From Ulota crispa (lineage: Eukaryota; Streptophyta; Bryopsida; Orthotrichales; Orthotrichaceae), in NCBI GenBank assembly GCA_963920765.1, contig OY987242.1, positions 29,164,002 to 29,228,001 on the forward strand: a stretch of 64,000 bases of DNA, given 5' to 3'. Each line of letters begins with the position of its first letter. Positions within the stretch are counted from its first letter, which is position 1. Below the pieces are notes generated by a model, which ran no database searches, had not been told where the DNA came from, and worked only from the letters and a program-made list of their open reading frames with translations. Below, piece after piece: positions 34,370 to 43,845 of the stretch. A program made the translations under genes and the position numbers.

Positions 34370-35389
34370 CTAAGTCCATCGAGTAGGCCAGAAGGCATAA
34401 ATCCAGTATCCGGTTTTCCAATTATCAAGAGCAATGACCTTCCTCACAGCCACGAAACTAATAGTAATTGCTACAACCATCACAATCCGTTGCACAAGCT
34501 TGGACCGAATCTGCGGGGCGAATTGCGTCACAAATGCCAACAACACTCCCACGATGGTGTACAAAAACCCCACCACAAAGCCCTCGGCTCCAAGTTGCAT
34601 GCCAGAGCCCTGGTAGAAGAAGACAAGCTTCGCAGGGTTGTTCCGGTCCTGCATGAAGAGCGGCATCTTGCGAATGATGTTGTGCATGCCTCCGGAGACG
34701 CTGAAGAAGTAGATCATCAAGGCTCCAAAACACCAGACCTTGGGTTCCCGGAACGGCGATTCGGGGGCCGCGGCGATCTTCGCAGCGAACGGCGTCGCAA
34801 TCAAGACGGCGATTGCGAGAGCCCACGTTTGCGTTTTGCTGAGAGGCGGCGGCCGCTCGATCGGGCCGCATGGTTGCTTGGTCTTGGCGGTCACGAAGGA
34901 TGCGACGCCTTCGGCGGTGCGAGGGAACTCACCCTGGCTCATCTCCTCGCTCGCCTCGTTTCCTCCGCTCCCGGCTGCCACGTACCTAACATGCGGCAGC
35001 GCTTGCACCTTGAAAAGCTGAAACACGCCCTGCATTTGCTTGAACTCCAAATCGCAGAAGAACACCTTCGACTCGGACTCTTGCCCTTCATGATGCTTCC
35101 GGTACGCCGTAGCTACTAGCCCGTACTCTTTTCGAAACTCCACTAATTTCAGCTCCGCGTTGGCGTGCAGCTGACTCGCGTCGAAAAAGAGAATGAGCGA
35201 GTAAGGCCGCGGCTCAAAAGTGGACATGAAACGACGAAAGTTGTTCTCGTCCAAGCGAATCACACCATCCTTCGACTGCGATTTCATGTGCAACAAATCC
35301 GCCACACGATCCGCATTCGTATCAGCTCCTACTAATACTACAGCTACCAGTAAACAAAGCCCTAGAATACCGACATGAAAGCGCCCCAT
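34370..35389 (-). CDS. OST3: Oligosaccharyltransferase subunit OST3/OST6
   Basis: An intronless minus-strand frame of 339 residues. Residues 1-22 form a signal peptide. Residues about 25-175 form a lumenal thioredoxin-like domain (SLILFFDASQLHANAEL at 64-80, FFCDLEF at 110-116, QLFKVQALPHVRYV at 124-137). Four membrane segments follow at about 187-208, 217-234, 267-289 and 302-320, ending in GYWIYAFWPTRWT. This layout is that of OST3/OST6, the accessory subunit of the ER complex that transfers the lipid-linked glycan to Asn-X-Ser/Thr in nascent proteins. Yeast and animal relatives carry a CxxC redox motif after the second strand. Here FDASQL stands in its place, as I recall for plant OST3/6 proteins, so the domain probably binds substrate without oxidoreductase activity. 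The start is the only ATG giving a signal peptide. Coding GC content is clearly higher than in the flanks. Confidence 0.95.
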   Translation of the reverse strand: MGRFHVGILGLCLLVAVVLVGADTNADRVADLLHMKSQSKDGVIRLDENNFRRFMSTFEPRPYSLILFFDASQLHANAELKLVEFRKEYGLVATAYRKHHEGQESESKVFFCDLEFKQMQGVFQLFKVQALPHVRYVAAGSGGNEASEEMSQGEFPRTAEGVASFVTAKTKQPCGPIERPPPLSKTQTWALAIAVLIATPFAAKIAAAPESPFREPKVWCFGALMIYFFSVSGGMHNIIRKMPLFMQDRNNPAKLVFFYQGSGMQLGAEGFVVGFLYTIVGVLLAFVTQFAPQIRSKLVQRIVMVVAITISFVAVRKVIALDNWKTGYWIYAFWPTRWT

Positions 35390-35903
35390 TGCGATAGACC
35401 CTCAGCACAAACCCTAACAAGGGTTCAAATTTGCTTCACCACACGAATTGACTCGCATGTTCTTTACAAAAACTAGGGTTTCACTAGTGCGACTTCCCCC
35501 ATCGTCCAGTGAAATGATTCTCACACAACTCGTCCGATTGGACTCCAAAAAAACGACGAAGAGCTGCTCGCAGCAAGCTCCCGCTCCTTGGACCAGATCG
35601 TGAACTAGAGCGCCAATTCCGCTTGCGAGCGTCCGGACTCCGGACTCCGACGTAGAATTTTGGGAGGAGACCGAGTGTTGTTTGGGTCAGCGACGACGTT
35701 GAGAATGTACTTCGCGCGTACATAGATTGTTACCTCTTTAATATCACCTTCTTTAGTATCACATGCTCAGTTCGTAATTCACTTCGTACCCCCTATGTGG
35801 AAATTGCATTTATAAATGTCATAGCAAGAGGTGTGAAAGGAGTTCAAAAATCATGATATTGGCTTATTTAACTCCAGAACACATCTTCAAAGCCGTTAAC
35901 CCT
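35390..35903 (-). promoter_or_regulatory. OST3 upstream region with telo-box motifs
   Basis: On the plus strand ACTAGGGTTTCACTAG lies at about 35471-35486, and AACCCTAACAAGGGTT at about 35410. AGGGTTT/AAACCCT telo-boxes are common in promoters of plant housekeeping and translation-related genes. The sequence is GC-rich to about 35730. A promoter role is inferred. Confidence 0.45.
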
Positions 35904-36137
35904 TTAACCCTTAAACATCAGAAAGGCCCTTTGTGACTGGTACAATATGGGGTATTTTTTGTGTATTTGGAATGGATCCACACCTTTACTACATTTGAGA
36001 TCAACAAAAAAGTTGGAATATAGATATACACGGTTCTAGTGAGGTATTTGAGATCCCAAGTTAAAATTTCTTATTGACAGCAAATGCCAAATATACAGCA
36101 ACGTATCTATTATGCCATCCTGACGTTTAGGGGTTTA
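35904..36137. mobile_element. TTAA-bounded mini-element, decayed
   Basis: It begins TTAACCCTTAAACATCAG and ends CCTGACGTTTAGGGGTTTA, with the last TTAA mutated. A second TTAACCCTTTAACC copy immediately precedes it, giving stacked target sites. Confidence 0.55.
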
Positions 36138-37028
36138 GGTCTATGCATCCAAAAAGTAGATGTGCCTTGGTCAACCGTAATTGTAATTTTTAAAATACCA
36201 ATTTTTGGTACGTGGTTCAAACTAAGAAAATGAAGCTCAACAAGTTTTCTTTCTATTTGATATAATTTTTTTGAAAAATGTCAAAAATTGAAAGAGTTAT
36301 TACCATTGAAAGCTCCAAGTGTTAGAGTCCAAATAATACAATATAGCGTGTTTTTCATTCTTATCTTCTACTCCATAAATGCATTTTAAATTAAACTACA
36401 AAACTATGTTTCTCATTCTACCATTCATCTAGGGTAGAAATTACATATTTTTTTAATGTATATTCTAATTGATATGACTTTATTTCCACATTTAGCTTTA
36501 AAATATCACAATAATTTGATTTTTCATCACATTCGACCAAAAAAATACAATAAACAAGAATCAAATGTGTCTTCCAGGCAAAAACATATTAGTTTTTATT
36601 TAATTAATTAAATGTAGGGATAAACTTGGATTGATAGTCAAATTTGACTTTAAATTCTTTGTTGTGACTGTTTTGGGTGTAAAAAACAAAATAACCGGCC
36701 AATTGAAATGTTTTCACAATAATCTTTAATGTTGTTTGTACCTCTTGAAAAAAATTCAAGCAATTTTTACATAATGGTCAGATGCTTCTACTATTCTCAA
36801 TACAATGAAAGTATTCATTATAAACAACAAAATTCCATTTTTAGGGATAAAAGGACATATAGTAAGTGATTTTAACCAATTGAGGCTAAATGACATGTCA
36901 ATTTGCGGGGCTAGAAAAAAAAATCAACTGTTCCACTAGCTAAACAATGTAAGAGTTTAGGGATTTACCACAAGGAGATTAAGTTTGAAAGTTTTGAATT
37001 CACATTTGGATTCAAAAACCTTCATTTC
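36138..37028. other. Intergenic, nothing recognised
   Basis: Strongly AT-rich, with no supported feature. Confidence 0.4.
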
Positions 37029-37184
37029 ACTAAAAGAAAAATTAAAAAAATTGCTTTAAAGTTAACATAATCTACTTGATGATGTTGTGTTCTTAACGCA
37101 AAAGTTTGAGTTAGGAACAAAACAACATCAAGTAAAGTAAATTATGTTGACTTTAACACAGTTTTTTCAAATTTTCTTATAATA
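37029..37184. mobile_element. Foldback element with CACTAAAAGAAAA end
   Basis: CTTTAAAGTTAACATAATCT pairs with the inverse segment near 37140 (AAATTATGTTGACTTTAACA), and ACTTGATGATGTTG pairs with CAACATCAAGT. The left end resembles the CACTAGAAGAAAA termini of the other foldback elements. The right end (TTTTCTTATA) is decayed. Confidence 0.55.
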
Positions 37185-37499
37185 TTTACTCCAAAATCAC
37201 AAAATAAAATACCACCAAACAACGCCAAAATAGGAAACACATTATTAATTTTACCCTTATTTGTGAAAAACTATGAGATTTTGCCACCCTAACCCCACAA
37301 AACGGTATGTCATCCAACCATAGACATTTTAACCTAATAATCATCGTCAAAGTAAAACTCATAATCGATCCCAATAGAGTCTAAAAAATACATTTTGCTT
37401 GAAGGTACTTTTTCGTATTTACTTTACATTTTACTTTAAAATTTACTTAAGCCCTTCTTTTCTGGTACTTTCAGTCCACCTTGCTGTCAGAATTAGGTC

Positions 37500-37765
37500 A
37501 TCACTCCAGTACATCCAGTTAGGGTTTCGTGGTGCTCGGACGCAGAAGTGCGGCGGGCGCCAACGTCTCCGCTCTCTGTAAACTACTTATGTCCTCGTGG
37601 CCCTCCATAGCTTGTATACAGCTTCTTCTCTGCTTATCCTGGTTCTGCTTGTTGCGATTTGCTTTGTTTTGATGTAAGGTACTTGTCTCCGTTGTCATCG
37701 TTGTCGCCGTCCAGAGTCGTCTGTATGCACCTTTCAATCAATCGAGTTTGCGTCATGTTTTCTCG
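37500..37765 (+). promoter_or_regulatory. Probable promoter and leader of the snoRNA transcript
   Basis: After AT-rich DNA the sequence becomes GC-rich, with AGTTAGGGTTTCGTGG (telo-box AGGGTTT) at about 37518. Telo-boxes are frequent upstream of plant snoRNA and ribosomal-protein genes. No coding frame is convincing. The promoter role is inferred from the box and from the snoRNAs that follow. Confidence 0.4.
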
Positions 37766-37844
37766 AAGCCGGTGATGAAGATAATATCCGAAAACTTCTG
37801 ATTTCTGTGATGTCTTACTTATCACCATCTTTCGACTGAGGCTT
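37766..37844 (+). ncRNA. C/D-box snoRNA, U51/snR39-like (25S rRNA 2'-O-methylation guide)
   Basis: A terminal stem AAGCC/GGCTT encloses box C (GTGATGA, 37772-37778) and box D (CTGA, 37836-37839). An internal CTGA (37798-37801) and GTGATGT (37807-37813) can serve as D' and C'. The guide before box D is complementary over 13 bases to CGAAAGATGGTGA, a conserved block of large-subunit rRNA. The fifth base from box D selects the second A of CGAAAG, which I take to be yeast 25S A807, the site served by snR39/snR59 in yeast and U51/U32 in animals. The yeast number is from memory. The D' spacer has no target I recognise. The RNA would act in the nucleolus with fibrillarin. Confidence 0.85.
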
Positions 37845-37893
37845 CTTTGCAATCAATATCTAGAGTTGTGTTGTAGAGGCAGTGTTGTCGTGC

Positions 37894-37974
37894 AAGGCTG
37901 TATGAAGATACATTAACATAGACCTGTTCTGAACTCACGTGTTGAACAAACATGCACTACCAGCTGACAGCCTT
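37894..37974 (+). ncRNA. C/D-box snoRNA with two 18S rRNA guides (U33/snR55-like and U25/snR56-like)
   Basis: A perfect 7-bp stem AAGGCTG/CAGCCTT closes the RNA next to box D (CTGA, 37964-37967). An internal CTGA (37929-37932) is D'. Box C is weak (TGTATGA near 37899). The segment before box D pairs for 12 bases, one of them G-U, with the 18S block TGGTGGTGCATG. The fifth base selects the first U, yeast U1269 by my recollection (snR55; U33 in animals). The segment before D' pairs for 12 bases, one of them G-U, with AACAGGTCTGTG and selects the G of AACAG, yeast G1428 (snR56; U25 in animals). Two independent matches at correct spacing make chance unlikely despite the poor box C. Confidence 0.75.
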
Positions 37975-38700
37975 CGCACGCCGCTTATTTATATATTTAT
38001 GTTTTTGATGACGGAAGCAGCATCCTTGGCGGGATGTTGCTTCAACAGCATGGAGCGACCCTTCGCATCCTTGTGACTTGTGGTCGTAGAGTCCTGTGTT
38101 AACGTCAAAGAAAGATGCGTTCTCGACATCTCTCTTTCTTGATTCATTCGTGATGATGGTGGAGTATTCTTGAGGATGTGCGGTTGCATATTCCATTGCC
38201 CTGGAGAGCAGCGTCGCTGCCATTACTCTTTGGGACAGACCATGCAATCTACATCTAGGGTTTATCAACTCTGTTTAGAGTCTCATCAAGTTCCATCTTT
38301 TGGTTCGTAGCACGTCTATGGGTGGTGATGATTTTGCTGCGTAAAGCTGCTTTTGTTGTATTTTTCCGTTGTCTAGCTCCATAGGGTTTGTTTGTGGTAA
38401 TAGTACGTCGTCTCCTGTACAAAAAGCAGAGGTTATTGATACATCATGAGCTGATCTCTCGTCAGTTACAGGTACACCGATGCATCAGTTTTAGGTGGTG
38501 AGCCACTGTCTCTTTATGGCAGCAGGTTCAATCCATGGTGCGACATCCTGTCATCTTCTGCTGTCATATGGAATCCGGTCAAGTTTGCGTAACTTGATGT
38601 TCCTGATTTCCGGTATGCTGTTGTTTCGACAGGGTTTTAATTTTTATAGCGCAGAAGCGTGAACTGAAATTTACTTCCCCGACAATGAAACGGTGACCAT
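37975..38700 (+). other. Continuation of the snoRNA transcript region, possible further structured RNAs
   Basis: This stretch keeps the balanced composition of the snoRNA region and has no convincing coding frame. It contains strong hairpins, for example GAAGCAGCATCC with GGGATGTTGCTTC (about 38013-38042, followed by ACAGCA, which fits an H box) and AAGAAAGATG with CATCTCTCTTTCTT (about 38109-38140). Box C-like TGATGA motifs occur at 38007, 38151 and 38334 but lack a matching CTGA and stem. More snoRNAs, possibly of the H/ACA type, may be present. Confidence 0.35.
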
Positions 38701-40496
38701 AAGGGAATTACTGATCTGGAGAACATATTTTCTATACAAAACTAAACCATGATTACGAAACTTAGAAAAGTATTTCATTTGCTTGAAAATCAATAGTGGA
38801 GCATGCCACACGTAATTGACAAGACAAGGTTAATCCTATACAACCCACCGCAGTCGGAGATTCCTCTGTGGCTTGAAGAAAAAGCGAACTGTACGCATCC
38901 CTTAGCTGGCGAACTGGAGCAGCCAGCAATAAGCTTGGAAGTAAGCCATTCACAGAGGTCCTCAGCTCCGTGTGGGAGATCCTTAAAGGTCTGGAAATAT
39001 GGACCTGATATTTTCTACTACCTTACATATTCGGAATCCATGAGATCATGTGAAGGTCCACCCTTTTTAAGAACTGCAGTATGCTATATATTGAGCTCTC
39101 GAACTATGACTGTCTTGAGGTATTGGGAGTTGAGGCTTCGTGAGAAACCCATCTGTAAGCTTACATGTTGAATTTACTTCTGCCTTGCATTGAGCTACCA
39201 AGAAAATCATGGGCCTCGACAGAACTTGTAAGAGCATTCGCATGGTAAGTCCAGAAAGTCCAACGAAATCATGGGCTTTGGATTGTGTGGTCTTTCTTTT
39301 TCAATAGAGTTCCCTCATTGTGCTCCCTGACTGATGTAAAAAGTGGTATCGTGTTATGCCAGAAGTCCATTTTGAAAGAGCATTTTTAAGCGGACATTTG
39401 CTCAAATTTTAATCAAGATCTTACATCTCAAACTTTGGAGATCAAATTTGGGGGGTCTTTTAAATGTGTTCAGAGATTGCTAGTTAAAATTATGTGTGAA
39501 ACACGGTTTTTAGCTTTTATTTTTAAATTGCAATAGAACATTCCCTGCACGTTGCACAATGTTCTTTTCGTATAATATTCTAAGTTTAACTATTGCGACA
39601 ATTTAGTGATGTAAGTTAAACGAAATATTGGTGAAAACAACAGTTCATAATCATCATTCAAGAGCCACTTTTTGGTTTATCCACAATGTAGTAATATATT
39701 CAGAGCAAAGAATTGCTCAAAATGGATCCTTCCAAGTAACGTTGAGCTTCAATCCTCATTCTTATCAACAAAGTTGCATTCAATAAAAATTTGTCAACAA
39801 CAAAGCTAGTGCTACACTTTTATATCAACAGCCCTTGCACACATCTCACTTGTTTGAAAAGACCATGATTAAACTCCGTCATTCACTTTAACTTACATTA
39901 TAGATTGTGATTAAGTGATTAAAAGAGTTCATTATAATTAACAAAAACGTGTAAGTGTTTACTTGAACTTCATGGCAAGAGAGTCATCTTCACATGCTTT
40001 TTATCTATTGAAATTATAATAACATGTATAAAAGGTCCAATAACATAGTTGAGCATGCAATATTTTAGATTTAGCTCTTCTGTAACTACAATTGACAATA
40101 ATGGCCAACTACATACATATGTGTGCATGAAAGCTTCATGTGCAACTTTTTATTACTAAGGATAAAAATGCACATAAAATTTACAACTAACTTACTAACA
40201 ACAATTGTATTAAAGCAACCTTCCAATTGTAATAGAGCAATCTTGCACTTCATTTGTGGTTTAAGAGTCAGAACTCAAATGAGTTTATTTCATCTCCTTT
40301 GTGGTGTAAACACAAGGTTAAGTAATGAGACATCTTGGCTTGTGTTTAAAGTCTCAACATTCAATTTAACCAAACAAATAATGCTTTGGAGTGCTGCCTT
40401 GGCCTCACTCTCTTTTTTATCATGAATAGTGATATGATATGTGGTCTTTGTAATAAGTGGCTAAAAGAAATGCCAATGTGTTGAAACAAATCATAT
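38701..40496. other. Intergenic, nothing recognised
   Basis: A 122-codon plus-strand frame at 38803-39171 has no recognisable features and is not supported as a gene. The remainder is AT-rich. Confidence 0.35.
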
Positions 40497-41141
40497 TTAA
40501 CCCCTAAATGCTTGAGGCCTTTTTTGAGCGTCTACAAATTTGCTTTAAATTCAACAAAAAGGCAACATTTTAGTAAGTTGTATCAATTTCCTCTAAAATG
40601 TAACCGTACAAATTCAAACTAGATATGTTAGAGGTCACATAGGGAAAAAAACATAATAATACCACTTATGGATTGAAAGATTATAATGTTTGATCATGAG
40701 GGCATCAAAACTACAAAAATGACTTGAAGCCTTTGAATCCTCTTTTCACATGTTGGATCTAAAAAGATGGTCACCAAAAAAATAAAAGGTTAAAGTAAAA
40801 ATAACATACATAACCCCAATCACTTTAGAGCTTTTCAAAATCTCTTCTACAATTTTTTCAAATGAATTTTTTAATGTAAATTTTTCTCCAAGATCTAGTG
40901 TATTTGAGGCTCATTTCCAAAGAGCTCTCAACACTAGAGAAAGTCAAGACCCTTGCACAAAAGTTTGAATAGAAAACTCATAATTAATCATTTTCAAAAT
41001 CAAATTGCTGATCCTAAAACTAGACTTCACAAAGAATAAATCCAAAACACAAACTACTAAAAATAGCAACTTAGTTAGGTTTATTGAACTTTAGCGTATT
41101 GTTGACACCAAAATTTGGTACCGTAGGCATTTAAGGGTTAA
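40497..41141. mobile_element. TTAA-bounded element, family B relative (AAATGC subfamily)
   Basis: It begins TTAACCCCTAAATGCTTGAG and ends CCGTAGGCATTTAAGGGTTAA. The interior shares the ATAATGTTTGATCATGAGGG block with the elements at 28641, 31072 and 56403. The 56403 copy is in the opposite orientation. Confidence 0.8.
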
Positions 41142-42943
41142 TAGTTTGGTGCTCACAATTATTAGGAAAATTTGGTAGCAATTGTCCTAAATTTAGCCAC
41201 ATTGTGAACATTGGCTGGCTATGCAAGAACAATGATTACATAATATCTTTCCAAATCAATACTTGAAGTTGCTTTGAATGTGTAATATTTCTATGTGAGG
41301 TAGAATAAGCACCCACACTACAAGAAGCTTTGTTCTTTAGAATTAGCTTGCTTTTTTAATAGGGTACCTACTCATACTTCCTCAGCCAAACTTTTGTAAA
41401 AATGTAAAGCCTCTTCTCATGCAATCCAAGCCAACAAATGACTTGGCTTACAAAAATAAAGTGACCATGCAACCACATATCAAATTAGAGGACAAGCTTA
41501 CAATAAATTGCTCAACCATGTTCAAAGAATAAATACACAAGAAATTTTTATCACTTGCACAAAAATATACTGTGAAGAAGTCAAGGTATCATTTGAATCT
41601 ATACGTTAAATTGTCATAAAAGCGGCTATAAAAAAAGTTCCTCTTTTTTTCATGCAAATGTAGGACCAGTTTTATCTAACCCCCTACTCTTCTTCTTTGT
41701 TTCTTCTTTATTTGTTTTAAGTTGTGAATTTGCTTTCTCCTTCATTTGTATTAAGCTATGAATTTGCTTTTTTACCCACTTTGTAAATCTTTTAATGCCT
41801 AACAATACCAAGACTTTATGCCACTTAAAATTTAGTGAGGTAACATCTAACTCAATAGAAAAAATTGAATCTTCTCTTCATTGGATTTTCTTTATTTGTC
41901 ATGGAAATTGGGTCATTATAGTTATGTGTTTGGTCAATTTGACCCTATCACAAACACACCTTGCACCTCCCCTTTCTCTTTTGAATAAAGTTGTGAGATT
42001 TTCTTGGGGCAAAGTTTATACCGGCAAGTTTTATAGTATGTTCTCTTACACTTCCTCTTGCCCTCTCTTTTGCAAGAAAAGTTGTGGGATTCTAAAGGCA
42101 AGTTTTTTACCAAGAAGTTTTGCAACGTGCTCTTTGTGACATTAGAGCATCTCTAATGGTATGGCAAAAGGCTCCAAAGTTTCTAAAATGCAGATGGGAG
42201 GCAAAAATAGCTCTGTTACACAAATTGCATTTTTCATTGCAAAGTCCCAAGACCAACTTCCTTACTTTCAAGGTTGCCAAATTTGGAGTTTTTCCAAGGA
42301 TAATATGTTTAGAACTGCTTATTATGTTGGGCACCTCTCCAAACTTTGACATACCTAACAAGCGTAGTATTGACTAAAAATATTTCTTTTTGATGCAAAT
42401 GAATGTATCCCACACCACTATGACAATCTTTGGGACACAAAGATTTGGAAAACCACAAGCCCGCAAAAAACTCTATTTGATATGTTTAAAATCTCATTCA
42501 TCCAAAGGTACTACTAGGGCATCACCAACCCACAAACTGGGTTTGAGACTAGGAACTGGCTGCTTTCTGTGCTGCTCCCCATCCTATAATTTTGCAATTC
42601 CATCCACGGGATATATCTTCTCACTCTTGTTGCAACTCCTGTCGCAAATCTAGGCACCGCAAAGAGTCACTTGCGAGCACTTGCAGGTTGTTGTTGAGAG
42701 TTGCAAGCTACTACAGGCAATGTGTCATTCAAACAAGTATTACTATGGAAGTTTCAAGACATTGGGAAATGAGCAAATTTGCCATCCAAAGAGGTCATTT
42801 TGATGGGGCCATGTTGTGGTTATTTGTTGCTGTGATTGCATTGGAGCCCTAGTAGTACTTCATTCTCCCACACAACTGGCTCCACCAACAAAAATGAAGT
42901 TACAATCCCAATCCTTGCTTTTTTGTTGAAGATGTTCTTAAGA
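41142..42943. other. Intergenic; isolated GAGCATCTC end at about 42144
   Basis: No gene is recognised. ATTAGAGCATCTCTAATGGT near 42141 looks like one end of a Harbinger-type MITE without a partner. Frames here are short and featureless. Confidence 0.35.
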
Positions 42944-43250
42944 GCATTTCCATTGGTGACTCCAACACACTAAGAGGGGATGAACAATGTTGCAGGCCCT
43001 CCCTAAATGCTCTTTTGACACTGTGTCCTACTATTTCTAAGAAGGGCCCTTCAAGCCATTGTTCACCACTAATCATCTTAAGTTTAGTGAACTATATCAT
43101 CTACTTTCCTTGATAATTGGTCAAATCATTATTTATAAGGTGTGTTGGAAGGCCACCTTTTTGAAGAGCATGAGTGGAGATCAAGGAGCCTGAGGGCAGC
43201 CCAAAACAGATGGAAAACTTTGAAAGTGCCCGGACCGGTGGAGATGCTCA
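42944..43250. mobile_element. Harbinger-type MITE, related to the copy at 4031
   Basis: The left end is AGAGCATTTCCATTGGTGAC and the right end GACCGGTGGAGATGCTC. The interior (GTTTAGTGAACTATATCATC..GGTCAAATCATTATTTATAA) corresponds to the inverse of the 4031 element's interior. The ends have diverged, so this is an older copy. Confidence 0.6.
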
Positions 43251-43845
43251 CGCAATGCTTACATTTTTACCCCTGAAATTCCAAAGTTTCCTTGTTGAGG
43301 TACTTGGGCAGTTGTAGCTTGCAGAGGTCCTATCGGCCATCGGCACTGTAGAGCCAGACTTTACAGCCAGCACAATTTGCCAAAGTGCTGGTGTTCCGCA
43401 TTTCAAGCAAACCAAAGTGACCCACCTAGCTTTGGAACAACGAGACACAACATCTTGAGATTCTTGACCTTGGCGTTTTGCACATCAGGCATTAGCACAG
43501 ACGATCTTTTTTGTTCCCGGTTTTGCTGCATTTAGTCAAGCTTTTCATGTTTACCACAGATCCTGCTTGACTTGACTTGCAATTGCGAATCCAGAAGGCT
43601 CAAGTCAGTCGGAGTTAGTAATAACACAATCATAGTCGACACATGTCCTGCCATGCTCCACAACCATCCTTGCATATTATCTCGGTACCGTCCTGCTACA
43701 TCCAGCTGTGTCCATCCCCAGCAACCTTTGGTTGAAGTATTCCTTAGCTCCCAGATTGTTTAGTCCATGCGTGGACGCATATACACAGAGAGCAGACGTA
43801 TAAGAAGAATTTACCAGTGGCTAATGCAGGAGCAATTCCTTGGGG
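43251..43845 (+). promoter_or_regulatory. Upstream region of the monooxygenase gene
   Basis: Composition becomes balanced from about 43260. No specific promoter motif can be claimed. The position suggests promoter and 5' leader. Confidence 0.3.

Noticed and set aside
34434..35119. Plus-strand and alternative-frame minus-strand frames over the OST3 gene (for example 34490-35119)
   Set aside because: They are shadows of the GC-rich OST3 coding sequence. Only the 34370-35389 frame has a signal peptide, membrane segments and family motifs.
38321..38390. Third C/D snoRNA candidate closed by CTATGG/CCATAG with TGATGA at 38334
   Set aside because: There is no CTGA before the 3' stem (CTAG instead), and its spacer matches no rRNA block I recognise.
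38520..38560. tRNA-like B box (GGTTCAATCC)
   Set aside because: No acceptor stem, anticodon arm or A box of suitable spacing could be found around it.
38803..39171. 122-codon plus-strand frame as a gene
   Set aside because: It has no family resemblance, splice context or composition that separates it from chance.
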